DNA from: JAFDCJ01 sp964527835
GTDB lineage: Bacteria; Desulfobacterota; Desulfobacteria; Desulfobacterales; JAFDCJ01
NCBI GenBank assembly: GCA_964527835.1
Contig: CAZGNV010000023.1
Coordinates: 1 to 64,000, forward strand
Direction of reading: 5' to 3'
Length of the DNA: 64,000 nucleotides
Both the position numbers and the translations under genes were made by a program. The stretch's first letter is position 1. Each line of letters begins with the position of its first letter. Below the pieces are notes generated by a model. The model was not told where the DNA came from, ran no database searches, and was given only the letters and a program-made list of their open reading frames with translations. This document shows positions 34,333 through 42,419 of this stretch, one piece after another.

Positions 34333-34719
34333 TCATTGGAGGCCGAGCAGACCGCGTCGCCCCAGCTCCCGGATAAACTGGGTGACGGAAACCTCGGCCT
34401 CTCTGTTTTCCAGGCGGTGGGTGCGGGCAAAGATTTCAATTATCTGGCCCACCGAGCGCTGACCGTCGAGCAAGTCCCAAACAGCCGTACCCAGAGCATC
34501 CAGCTGGAGTTTTCTGGTTTGCCTGCCTGCGGGCGCCACTCCCAGCCGCCTGGCAATGGCGGCCGCCAGCGGCCGCAGGGCCATGGGATATTCAATGAGC
34601 ACATCCCCGGTTTCCAGCCGGGTCTCGGTGATGTCGCTGCTTTTCACCGGTTTGTACTGCAGGGCCCGGGCGCGGGACATTTCGGGGACGGACTTTTTTT
34701 TAAACAGCCTCGTAATCAT
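34333..34719 (-). CDS. PqqD-family (RRE-like) protein
   Basis: A 128-residue protein whose last 90 residues match the PqqD winged-helix fold: LQLDALGTAVWDLLDGQRSVGQIIEIFA (about 71-98), then VTQFIRELGRRGLLGL at the end. PqqD-type domains bind precursor peptides and hand them to radical SAM or other modifying enzymes, but there is no precursor or maturase gene nearby. Its start overlaps the upstream unknown gene by 20 bases, and it is the last gene of a three-gene operon. Confidence 0.8.
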   Translation of the reverse strand: MITRLFKKKSVPEMSRARALQYKPVKSSDITETRLETGDVLIEYPMALRPLAAAIARRLGVAPAGRQTRKLQLDALGTAVWDLLDGQRSVGQIIEIFARTHRLENREAEVSVTQFIRELGRRGLLGLQ

Positions 34720-35578
34720 TGCAAATGCGGTTCAGCAGGGGTTCATCGAGCGGATGCCGGCTGGCGGCGCGCACACCGAAAATGCGGTTTTTCTCCTCCA
34801 GCAGCCACAGGCGGAACCAGAAAAAGGACAGCTGTGGTTTCAGTCTGATCAACCATTGCGGCCAGCCGGCTGCTGGTGAGATGTGCCATTGGATGCCCGC
34901 ATGCCCCTTGACGGTTGTCTCCTGGGGATGGCGGCCGGAAAATCCGAAGATCGTCCCCGCAAAGCGGGTCAGGTCATCTTTGGCCAGCAGGGCGGCGGCA
35001 GGGGCCCAGCGATACAGTTGAACCGTTTGTCTGCCATCACTGAATTCGAGTTCAAATCTGCCGGCATCGAAGCGAAAGCGGTGCAGCTGCATGGTTTGCG
35101 GCAGCTTGGCCCGGATGTCAAAAACAGACCAGGCAATCTGCCCAGCGCTGGCGTGGTCACGAAAAGACTCGAGCACCGCCATAAAATCCTTTTCAACCGC
35201 ACCCGGCGTGGATCGAAAAAACTGGATCAACACACCGTTGCGGCAAACCGGGCAGTACAGGCTGACCCCCCGACTTTCAGCCGCTGATCCCCGCCACTGA
35301 AATCCGCCGGTTTCAAACTCCGCCAGGGCCGCTTTCCAGGCCGTCGGCAAGGTCCAGGGCACCAGCTGGCCCTTGGCGCGCCTGGAATTCAGCGCGGCCA
35401 GCCGTTTGAGGTGGGCTGGGTGGGAAAAGCGCCCCTTGACAGCCCCCCACTTTACTTCCATCACCGGACCCTGCCCGTTGTCGAGGCGCAGGTGGCGCCT
35501 GCCGATCTGGTCCACCTGCCAGCCGGACGGGCACTGGAAGTGCACGGCGTTCCAGGCGACTTCTTTGCACTTTTTCAT
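34700..35578 (-). CDS. protein of unknown function in the PqqD-like operon
   Basis: A 292-residue soluble protein that I do not recognise. It has no signal peptide or membrane segment. It is rich in Trp and aromatic residues, with repeated beta-like segments (WQVDQIGRRHLRLD, VMEVKWGAVKGRF) and a CPVC motif near residue 108 that could bind metal or be redox active. ATG 35578 overlaps the exported-protein gene by 4 bases (ATGA), and its end overlaps the PqqD-like gene by 20 bases. Coupling at both ends implies a joint function. Confidence 0.7.
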   Translation of the reverse strand: MKKCKEVAWNAVHFQCPSGWQVDQIGRRHLRLDNGQGPVMEVKWGAVKGRFSHPAHLKRLAALNSRRAKGQLVPWTLPTAWKAALAEFETGGFQWRGSAAESRGVSLYCPVCRNGVLIQFFRSTPGAVEKDFMAVLESFRDHASAGQIAWSVFDIRAKLPQTMQLHRFRFDAGRFELEFSDGRQTVQLYRWAPAAALLAKDDLTRFAGTIFGFSGRHPQETTVKGHAGIQWHISPAAGWPQWLIRLKPQLSFFWFRLWLLEEKNRIFGVRAASRHPLDEPLLNRICNDYEAV

Positions 35579-36198
35579 CGCGGCACAAAAAGATTCCAGC
35601 CCGACAGCCCCGGGGTTACCACCTTCCATTCCCGGTGCCGGAGCTTTTCGCGCTTGTCGAACATTTTGGTTAAATAGCACTGCCGGTCTTTTTCCATCAG
35701 GCTGGTCATGGTCAGTTTGATGGCGTTGCCTTTTTTTTCTTCACTGTCCATGGAATTGTGCATCAGGATCATGCTGATGCGATTGCCGTCCTGGTCCACA
35801 AAGGACCATTTCCAGGCAATCACGATGTGAAAGGCGTCTCCCCGGTATTCGTTCGGCGCGCCATATTTGTCTTTGATCCGCTCAAGCAGGTTTTTAAAAA
35901 ATTTTTTGCTCGAGTCGGCATACTTGAGCTTGATGCGCACGATATGCCCCGGGGCCGCACAGGAAGCAAAGGCGATCAGGCCGCTTTTCAACCCGGCAAT
36001 GGGCCGGATTTCGACTTCCTGGATATTTTCCATGTACCGGATGGGCAGGGCGGTTTCCATGATCACAAAATCCTTGAACTCGGCGATATCCCGATGGAGC
36101 ACGAATCCGCCCACCCCATGGGGGGCCTGCCCGGCCTGGCAGACGGCACCGATCCATAAAAACGCCAGGATGCCGGCAATAGTCAGTTTTTTATTCAT
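35575..36198 (-). CDS. exported protein of unknown function
   Basis: A 207-residue protein with a clear signal peptide (KKLTIAGILAFLWIGAVCQAG, cleavage near residue 22). The mature part has an alpha/beta pattern, including FFKNLLERIKDKYGAPNEY and IAWKWSFVDQDGNRISMIL, resembling lipoprotein-like periplasmic folds but with no lipobox. A GGAGG lies just before the start. It is the first gene of the operon with the CPVC protein and the PqqD-like protein. Confidence 0.75.
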   Translation of the reverse strand: MNKKLTIAGILAFLWIGAVCQAGQAPHGVGGFVLHRDIAEFKDFVIMETALPIRYMENIQEVEIRPIAGLKSGLIAFASCAAPGHIVRIKLKYADSSKKFFKNLLERIKDKYGAPNEYRGDAFHIVIAWKWSFVDQDGNRISMILMHNSMDSEEKKGNAIKLTMTSLMEKDRQCYLTKMFDKREKLRHREWKVVTPGLSGWNLFVPR

Positions 36199-36314
36199 GG
36201 CACCTCCTTCAATCAGGGCGCAACTTTCTTCCTGTCGGGCAATGGAGATAAGAACTTCGTGTCGTCACCTGTAAGATAGCGCACAAAAACTTTCGTGTCC
36301 ACATTTCTTACGCA

Positions 36315-36347
36315 CTCCGGCGGTTTTCTTGCTGAAAACCGCCGGAG
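36315..36347 (-). terminator. strong hairpin after the chemoreceptor gene
   Basis: Perfect 14-bp GC-rich arms (CTCCGGCGGTTTTC and its complement) with a 5-base TTGCT loop, about 48 bases past the chemoreceptor stop and 117 bases before the next gene. No T-run follows on the minus strand, so termination would be Rho-assisted, or the stem may protect the mRNA 3' end. Confidence 0.5.
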
Positions 36348-36394
36348 AATGCTATCTGTAAAAATGACGGATCGGATCCCAGCACCTGGGAGCC

Positions 36395-38005
36395 CTAAAA
36401 TTGCGCGAAATCATCGTCCAGGGGGATGACCTGCTGGGGAGTCGGACCGGGAGTTTCATCATCGGGCGCGGGTGTCGGGTGGGTTCGATGGGATTTGGCC
36501 GGGGTCTTGGGTTTGGCGGCGGATTCCAGCGGCTTTATTTCCCGGACCGGGTGTGCCGTGGCACCGGAATTGCGGCCTTCCACCAGGGCGATCAATTCCC
36601 TGACGTAGACCTTCATTTCTTCAGCCTGGGCGCTCATTTCTTCGGCGGCGGAAGCGGATTCCTCGGCACCGGCGGCATTTTGCTGGACCACCTGATCCAT
36701 TTCGGAAATGGCCGTGTTTACCTGCTCCACTCCCTGGGCCTGCTCGGAGGAGGCGGCAGCGATTTCAGCCACCAGTTCGTCAACTTTCGTGCTGCTTTCC
36801 TCGATTTTGGTAAAAGCTTCACTGGTTTGGGTGACGACCTCGGTGCCGTGATCTATTTTTTTGACAGTCCCCTCAATCAGGTCCGCCGTGGTTTTGGCCG
36901 CCTCGGCCGCCCGGATGGCCAGGTTGCGGACTTCATCGGCCACCACCGCAAATCCGGCACCGGCTTCCCCGGCACGCGCGGCTTCCACGGCCGCGTTGAG
37001 TGCCAGCAGGTTGGTTTGAAAGGCGATTTCGTCGATGGTTTTAACGATCTTCTGGGTCTCCTCACTGGCACTGGAAATGTCTTCCATGGATCGGATCAAC
37101 TCGGTCATGGAGACGGTGGCCTCTTTGACAAGGCCGCTGGACTCCTGCATCAGGGAGTTGGCCTGGCCGGCGTTGTCCGCGTTTTGCTTGGTCATGGAGG
37201 TGATCTCCTCCAGGGAAGCGGAGGTCTCCTCGATGGAGGCGGCCTGCTCCGAAGTTCCTTCTGCCAGGGCCTGGCTGGATGAGGATACCTGGGACGAGGC
37301 TGAAGCGACCTGCTCGGCGCCTTCGTTCAGCCCGGCGATGATGCGCTGAAGGGGTCTGGAAATTGCCCGACCGATAAGGTAGGCCAGAATCATGCCGCCA
37401 ACCAGGGCGGCAATGCCCGCCAAGGTGATGATCCAGTGCGCCCTGGCAGCCTGCTGTTTTGCCTCGGTGGCCACAGCGCTGATCTCCTCTTTGTTGGCTT
37501 GCAGAAAACCATCAATGTGAACCATCAAAGCGTCTGCCTGGCGGGCCATTTCATCGGCAAGCTTGTCTACAACTTCGGCGGGTTTTGCGCTCTGAACCGC
37601 AGCAATCAGCGCCCGGCAGCTTTTGACGAACACATCATGCTGGAGCGCTATTTTTTCCACGGACTGAATCCAGCCTTCTTCAACCAGTTCCGGATCCGAG
37701 TTTATCAGGGTTTTCAAGGCTTCAAGTTTTGCATCCACCTGGTCGTTGAGTTTTTCAAAGGCGGGAAGCAACCGGGTGTCCCGGTGCAAAGCAAATTGGG
37801 TGAGGACCAGTTCCTGGTCGGTGGCCAGCACGTCAATGTCGCTGACGTTATCCACCAGGGGGATGTGAACCTGGCTCAGATCCGCCACCTTGGATTTTAT
37901 GTGCTCCACCGAGATCATGCTGATGGCGCCGATGATTGCCAGGGCCGCCAGAACGACGGCAAAACCTCCGGCCAGCTTCCGTCCCAATGACAGGTTCTTC
38001 AACAT
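36395..38005 (-). CDS. methyl-accepting chemotaxis protein
   Basis: A 536-residue chemoreceptor. TM1 about 12-31, periplasmic four-helix-bundle domain (about 32-190), TM2 about 191-212, HAMP, then a cytoplasmic signalling domain with the conserved tip NLLALNAAVEAARAGEAGAGFAVV (split by the family's E-A-A-R-A-G-E core). The Ala/Ser/Glu-rich adaptation helices carry Glu/Gln methylation pairs. The tail is Pro/Ala-rich and ends in DDDFAQF, not the CheR-docking NWETF. A sigma-28 promoter lies upstream. No che genes are nearby. Confidence 0.93.
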   Translation of the reverse strand: MLKNLSLGRKLAGGFAVVLAALAIIGAISMISVEHIKSKVADLSQVHIPLVDNVSDIDVLATDQELVLTQFALHRDTRLLPAFEKLNDQVDAKLEALKTLINSDPELVEEGWIQSVEKIALQHDVFVKSCRALIAAVQSAKPAEVVDKLADEMARQADALMVHIDGFLQANKEEISAVATEAKQQAARAHWIITLAGIAALVGGMILAYLIGRAISRPLQRIIAGLNEGAEQVASASSQVSSSSQALAEGTSEQAASIEETSASLEEITSMTKQNADNAGQANSLMQESSGLVKEATVSMTELIRSMEDISSASEETQKIVKTIDEIAFQTNLLALNAAVEAARAGEAGAGFAVVADEVRNLAIRAAEAAKTTADLIEGTVKKIDHGTEVVTQTSEAFTKIEESSTKVDELVAEIAAASSEQAQGVEQVNTAISEMDQVVQQNAAGAEESASAAEEMSAQAEEMKVYVRELIALVEGRNSGATAHPVREIKPLESAAKPKTPAKSHRTHPTPAPDDETPGPTPQQVIPLDDDFAQF

Positions 38006-38062
38006 GGGAAATTCCTTTCTATTCCGTAAATTTCGTTTTCAATCCGATCTTCTGCATGGGTT

Positions 38063-38089
38063 TTATCGGCCGGAGGCGGCGACTCTTTA
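38063..38089 (-). promoter_or_regulatory. sigma-28 (FliA) promoter of the chemoreceptor gene
   Basis: On the minus strand, TAAAGAGT is followed after exactly 11 bp by GCCGATAA. The -10 is a perfect match and the -35 begins with the invariant TAAA of the sigma-28 consensus TAAAGTTT-N11-GCCGATAA. It lies about 60 bases before the start codon of the chemoreceptor, placing that gene in the flagellar regulon. Confidence 0.85.
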
Positions 38090-38202
38090 GGCAAAATGAA
38101 CAATTTTCCAGTTTTTTTAAAGAAGGAGGACGCTGGGCAAACATACCGGGATGATTCCCGACAAGTTGCTGGAGGGAAATTGAATTGTCAATCGGCAGTT
38201 GC

Positions 38203-40164
38203 TCAGTAAGCCAGCCGCCCGAGGGATTTGAGGATCAGGGTGATGCCCATGGCAAACATGCCGGTCAGGCCGATGCCGCAGGAAAAGCCGGCCAGCAGCA
38301 CCGGCGCGTACTGCCGCCACATGGCGCCGTAGCGCTTGAGGAAAAAATAGCGACCCAGCAGGGCGCCTACGACTTCCAGGATCAACCCGTGGGGGGTGCT
38401 CTGGCCCAACCCGCGCACCATTCCGTAGACCAGCATGATGGGCAGCCCGAAAAGGGTCAGGATGCCGTAGGTGATCACCCCCAGGCCCACGCCAGCCAGG
38501 ATATAGACACTGTTGAGGGCCTGGAAGAACAGGGAGTTGCCCTCCAGGGTGGAAGTCTGCATCAGCAGGGTGTTCAAGGCCTGCAGATGCCACAGCTGCT
38601 GGGCATAGGGATAGTTGCTGGAAGGAATGGGGGCCAGGCGCCAGATGAACTGGGAAAACAGCAGGCTGGCGATCATGACGACCGGAAAAACTACGATTTC
38701 CGATTTGATGATGCCCCGGATGCTGGTCCCGGTCAGTTCGATTTCACGGAAGCTGACCGTGGCCTGCCCGTAATTGTGGATTGGAATGGGTGCATACCAG
38801 ATCTCGATACCCTGGTAGCCGAAATATTTGGCCCCGGCGATAAAGCTGGCTTCGCGCACCAGGGGAAGGCTGACAAACTGCCCGGCGATGCCTTCCATGC
38901 GGGCGGTGATGTAGGAGACGACCGGCGTATAGATAAAGCCGTAGGCCAGGAAAAACGCCACCGGGAAATTGGGCACCAGCCAGACGCACAGCGCGATATA
39001 CGACAGGGTGGAAAAAACATAAATGCCGATGGAGATCCAGAAATTAAAATCACCGCGTCCCGGCGGGGGGCTGAACAGGTCCTTGAAGCTGCCGCGCTGG
39101 CCGGCGTGTTTGTCACTGAAAGAGCGCAGGACGTGCCAGATGCCGATCAGGGCGATGGAAAGCCCCAGACCGATGCTGAAGCTCATGTAAAAGTCGAAAT
39201 TATTGGCAAAGATCGTATCCACGGTTTCCATGCCCTGATGCCAGCGGTGCAGGATGCCGTGCTGATATAGAATCGGGTTGGCGACCACCGTGATGATCAG
39301 CCCGACCAGTCCCCCGATGACGGCCCAGAAAGGCAGCACCATGCCGATGAACACCAGCCCGAGATCCAGCTGGATTCCGGTGGCCACCGCGGGCAGCACT
39401 TCTTCGGTATGTCCGGTCAGCTCCACCCAGGGGATGGGAATGAGCCGGATGGGCTCCATGAGCACCAGCCCGGAGACGGTGGGCAGCAGAACGTAGATGA
39501 CGCCAAAGGTCAGACCGATCACCCCGCCGATGGAAAACACGCGCCACTTCCAGCTTTTTTCTTTTTCCTCGGTGGATTCCGCCAGGGCCATGGTTCCCAG
39601 GGCGGCCACCGGCGCCATGGGAAAGGGCAGTTTTTCCACATCGGAGGTGATGCGGTACAGGGCATAGCCCAGGCCAAACTGGTCGATGCGCTGAATGATC
39701 TGGGTGCCGATGAGCAGCAGGATGGGGATCAGCCAGTCGCGGTGGAAAAAGGTGCGCTCCACCAGGGAAGAGGACCCTTCGTGGGGCGCGACCCAGGCGG
39801 GAATGAATTCGGTCAGCCCCAGCATCCGGGCGGCATCGGACTGCACCAGATACTGGTTCCACAAAAGGCCCTGAAACGGCATGTGCATGGCCGCGCCGGC
39901 CATGTAAAACAGCAAAAAAATTTCCTGCTGCTTCAGTTCGGTGTAGGAGCGCTTGGCCATTTCGGCAAAGAGGATGATGGTCACCCAGCGCGCGGCCGGC
40001 CCGATTCCGGTGCCGATGACCAGCTGCAGGTACATGCTGCCGGGCATCATCAGAAAACCGATAAAAACCGCTCCCACAATGGTCTTCCAGTCAAAGCCCT
40101 CTTCAAAATGGTCCGGGGTTTTGAGCAGATCCCGATACTCCTGCAGTTCCTTGTCTTCGTACAT
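38203..40164 (-). CDS. polytopic membrane protein, OPT/DUF6784-like
   Basis: A 653-residue integral membrane protein with roughly 14-16 hydrophobic segments. The N-terminal part, FIGFLMMPGSMYLQLVIG, and IGPAARWVTIILFAEMAKRSY resemble oligopeptide transporter (OPT) family sequences. A cytoplasmic loop (about 260-300) carries charged EEKEKSWKW. The start ATG 40164 has only a weak Shine-Dalgarno. It follows a second large membrane protein by 116 bases on the same strand; such pairs recur in anaerobes and planctomycetes. The substrate is unknown. Confidence 0.7.
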   Translation of the reverse strand: MYEDKELQEYRDLLKTPDHFEEGFDWKTIVGAVFIGFLMMPGSMYLQLVIGTGIGPAARWVTIILFAEMAKRSYTELKQQEIFLLFYMAGAAMHMPFQGLLWNQYLVQSDAARMLGLTEFIPAWVAPHEGSSSLVERTFFHRDWLIPILLLIGTQIIQRIDQFGLGYALYRITSDVEKLPFPMAPVAALGTMALAESTEEKEKSWKWRVFSIGGVIGLTFGVIYVLLPTVSGLVLMEPIRLIPIPWVELTGHTEEVLPAVATGIQLDLGLVFIGMVLPFWAVIGGLVGLIITVVANPILYQHGILHRWHQGMETVDTIFANNFDFYMSFSIGLGLSIALIGIWHVLRSFSDKHAGQRGSFKDLFSPPPGRGDFNFWISIGIYVFSTLSYIALCVWLVPNFPVAFFLAYGFIYTPVVSYITARMEGIAGQFVSLPLVREASFIAGAKYFGYQGIEIWYAPIPIHNYGQATVSFREIELTGTSIRGIIKSEIVVFPVVMIASLLFSQFIWRLAPIPSSNYPYAQQLWHLQALNTLLMQTSTLEGNSLFFQALNSVYILAGVGLGVITYGILTLFGLPIMLVYGMVRGLGQSTPHGLILEVVGALLGRYFFLKRYGAMWRQYAPVLLAGFSCGIGLTGMFAMGITLILKSLGRLAY

Positions 40165-40280
40165 ACGCGTGTTTCCAATACCGGTTTTGTTGCTTGCTTA
40201 TTGTTCACGTTCAACCCTGAACAGCGCTTTTTCCGATTATAAGCTCCCTTTCATTTTCCACCTTCCGCCTTCTCTTTGCG

Positions 40281-42338
40281 CTAGTTGGGTAGCACCATGT
40301 AGCTCGAATAGCTGAAAAGTCCGTAAATGGCCCACGAGCCGGCCATGAAAAAATCGCCGATGATCAAGCCGATGAAAAAGTTGCGCAATTTCTTAAACAG
40401 CACCACCCCCCCGTAACGCATGCACAGGGCATTGAAAAGCCAGCCAATGAAAAAGCTGAACCACAGCGTCCACATGGCCGAGCTGTAGGCAGTCAGGTAG
40501 CCGATGGGGTGAATCGGCCACCAGTAAAAGCGGTGGTAGCAGATCGACAGCACCAGCATCACGGCGGCTCCCACCAGGGTGAAAATGATCACCCACTTGC
40601 TGGCGGCCATGGGCGCTTGCACCAGGCTGTATATGTTGTCGTAAACCGCAACGGTGGTGCGGGTGGCCCAGTCCAGCTGAAGCTCCCGGATGCCGAATTT
40701 ATAGCCCAGGGCCAGCATGGCCCCAAAGGACACGGCGACTCCAGCGACCAGGGTGATCAGAATGGTCGCCAGGATGCGGCCCTTGCCGGCCATGTCTTCC
40801 GTCACCTTGCTGGTGTGCAGCAACGAGGGCATCAGGCATTCGCGCAGATCCACGAAAAGCACCTTTTGCATCACCGCAGCAGCCAGGATGCCGGCACTGG
40901 TGAAAAATCGGGAGTGCATGAATGCCAGCATGCCGTCCATGGGCGCGGCGGTCAGCGTAAAATAGGCAATGCCGCCCTGGCAGATCACCCGGGTGGCCAC
41001 CAGGGTGAACATGAAAAAGGCCCCCACCAGGATAAAGGAAACCCACAACGGGATGCCGAAATAATGCCCCCAAAAGACGATGCCCAACCCTCCCAGGGCA
41101 ACGCCCCAGAATGCCCAGCGGGTGGAAAACCAGTCCGAAGGACTCGGGACATCTTTTTTCAGACCAACGCCCTTGAGCACGACGTCCAGAAAGTGAAACC
41201 GCGCCAACCAGGCCAGAAAGATGAAAAATACCAGGTAGGCGCCGATCATCTGGGTTTCTTCGGGCCGGGCCAGGGTCGGCCCGAAGGTGATGCCCAGGGC
41301 CGCGGCCGGGATGTTGATGCCCAGAAAGCCCAGCAGCCCGATGAGCAGGGCTCCCAGGATGTAAAAAAACCAGAAGGAAAAGGAAATTTGCTTGGAAGTC
41401 AGAAAGGCAAAGCCGATAAAAGCCGGGTAAATATAGATCTTGAGTTTATAAAAACCGGAAAACAGTCCGTACTTGGGGAAGTATTTTCCAAGCAGAAACA
41501 GAACCGGCACGGAGGGCAGCGACGGGTAGTAAAAGCTGATGCCGTTCAGCAGGTGCAGCAGGATGGGGATTGAAAGCCCGGCCAGCAAAAAGCGGTTGGT
41601 GAAAAACCGCGCCAGCTCGTTGCGGTCCAAGGCTTCCTGCAACAAAAAGGGGACCCGCAGCAGGGGAAAATTCATGCGTTCGTTGTACAGCGGCTGGCGG
41701 CTGAGCAGGTTGATGATGCAGACACTGACAAAATAGCACAGCAGGATGAATCCGGCCCAGGTTGAAAGCGGTCCGATCCAGGCGCCCCAGGGGATTTTTT
41801 GCAGCACCTGGCCCCATCCCAACTGGCGTCCGCCGGCAATTCCATCATACAGGTCGGTGATGGCCTGGGCGTTTTGGGGATACCAGGCCTTGGGCATCAG
41901 CGGGTGCAGCACTTCGGCCCAGCGGTTTTCAACGGTGGCAAAATGATAGGGGGCGGTGAGGTTGATAAAAAAAGTCCGGGCCAGGCCTGTCCAGGCAATT
42001 CCGGAAAGCAGCACCATCAGGCTCCAGACCACCAGCAGTTCTTTGCCGGTCATCCAGTTGCGGCCCCTGAACACCATGCGGATGGCAGCCGTTACAATCA
42101 TCATCCACACCAGGATGTAAAACGGTGCCAAAGGAAAATGCCCCCCTCCCAGGGGGGTGCCCTGGCGAAACGCATTGTTAAAGGGCGTTATCAGGCAGAT
42201 TGCCAGGGCCAGGGCGGAGCCGATTAAAACGGCCCGCCAGCGGATTTTATTTGCCGGTCGGCGGTCTTTCACGGTCTGTTCGGCTTGACTTTCACTCATC
42301 GAATTTTTTCCGGTCACCTCAGGTTGTATTTTTGTCAA
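40281..42338 (-). CDS. polytopic membrane protein, DUF6785-like
   Basis: A 685-residue integral membrane protein, first gene of a two-gene unit. After a charged N-terminus (NKIRWRAVLIGSALALAIC) there are about 12-14 membrane helices. Features include GGHFPLAPFYILVW, a conserved-looking extracytoplasmic segment VENRWAEVLHPLMPKAWYPQ, and CLMPSLLHTSKVTEDM. I recognise it as DUF6785-like, a family of unknown function distantly OPT-like. ATG 42302 (MSESQAEQ) is an alternative start. Confidence 0.65.
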   Translation of the reverse strand: MTKIQPEVTGKNSMSESQAEQTVKDRRPANKIRWRAVLIGSALALAICLITPFNNAFRQGTPLGGGHFPLAPFYILVWMMIVTAAIRMVFRGRNWMTGKELLVVWSLMVLLSGIAWTGLARTFFINLTAPYHFATVENRWAEVLHPLMPKAWYPQNAQAITDLYDGIAGGRQLGWGQVLQKIPWGAWIGPLSTWAGFILLCYFVSVCIINLLSRQPLYNERMNFPLLRVPFLLQEALDRNELARFFTNRFLLAGLSIPILLHLLNGISFYYPSLPSVPVLFLLGKYFPKYGLFSGFYKLKIYIYPAFIGFAFLTSKQISFSFWFFYILGALLIGLLGFLGINIPAAALGITFGPTLARPEETQMIGAYLVFFIFLAWLARFHFLDVVLKGVGLKKDVPSPSDWFSTRWAFWGVALGGLGIVFWGHYFGIPLWVSFILVGAFFMFTLVATRVICQGGIAYFTLTAAPMDGMLAFMHSRFFTSAGILAAAVMQKVLFVDLRECLMPSLLHTSKVTEDMAGKGRILATILITLVAGVAVSFGAMLALGYKFGIRELQLDWATRTTVAVYDNIYSLVQAPMAASKWVIIFTLVGAAVMLVLSICYHRFYWWPIHPIGYLTAYSSAMWTLWFSFFIGWLFNALCMRYGGVVLFKKLRNFFIGLIIGDFFMAGSWAIYGLFSYSSYMVLPN

Positions 42339-42350
42339 GAAGTAATTTTT

Positions 42351-42404
42351 ATGAAGTCCTAAAAAGTCGAATTTTCTTGCTTGCGCAAGCCTTTGCGGGA
42401 GCTG
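42351..42404 (-). repeat. copy of the dispersed intergenic repeat (reverse)
   Basis: Reads ATGAAGTCCTAAAAAGTCGA, TTTTCTTGC, TTGCGCAAGCC, TTTGCGGGAGCTG, the reverse complement of 33845-33896 with few changes. The GCTTGCGCAAGC centre is a perfect 12-bp palindrome. It lies between the FtsX fusion and the DUF6785 gene. Confidence 0.75.
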
Positions 42405-42419
42405 CCTTTTTACAACAGC

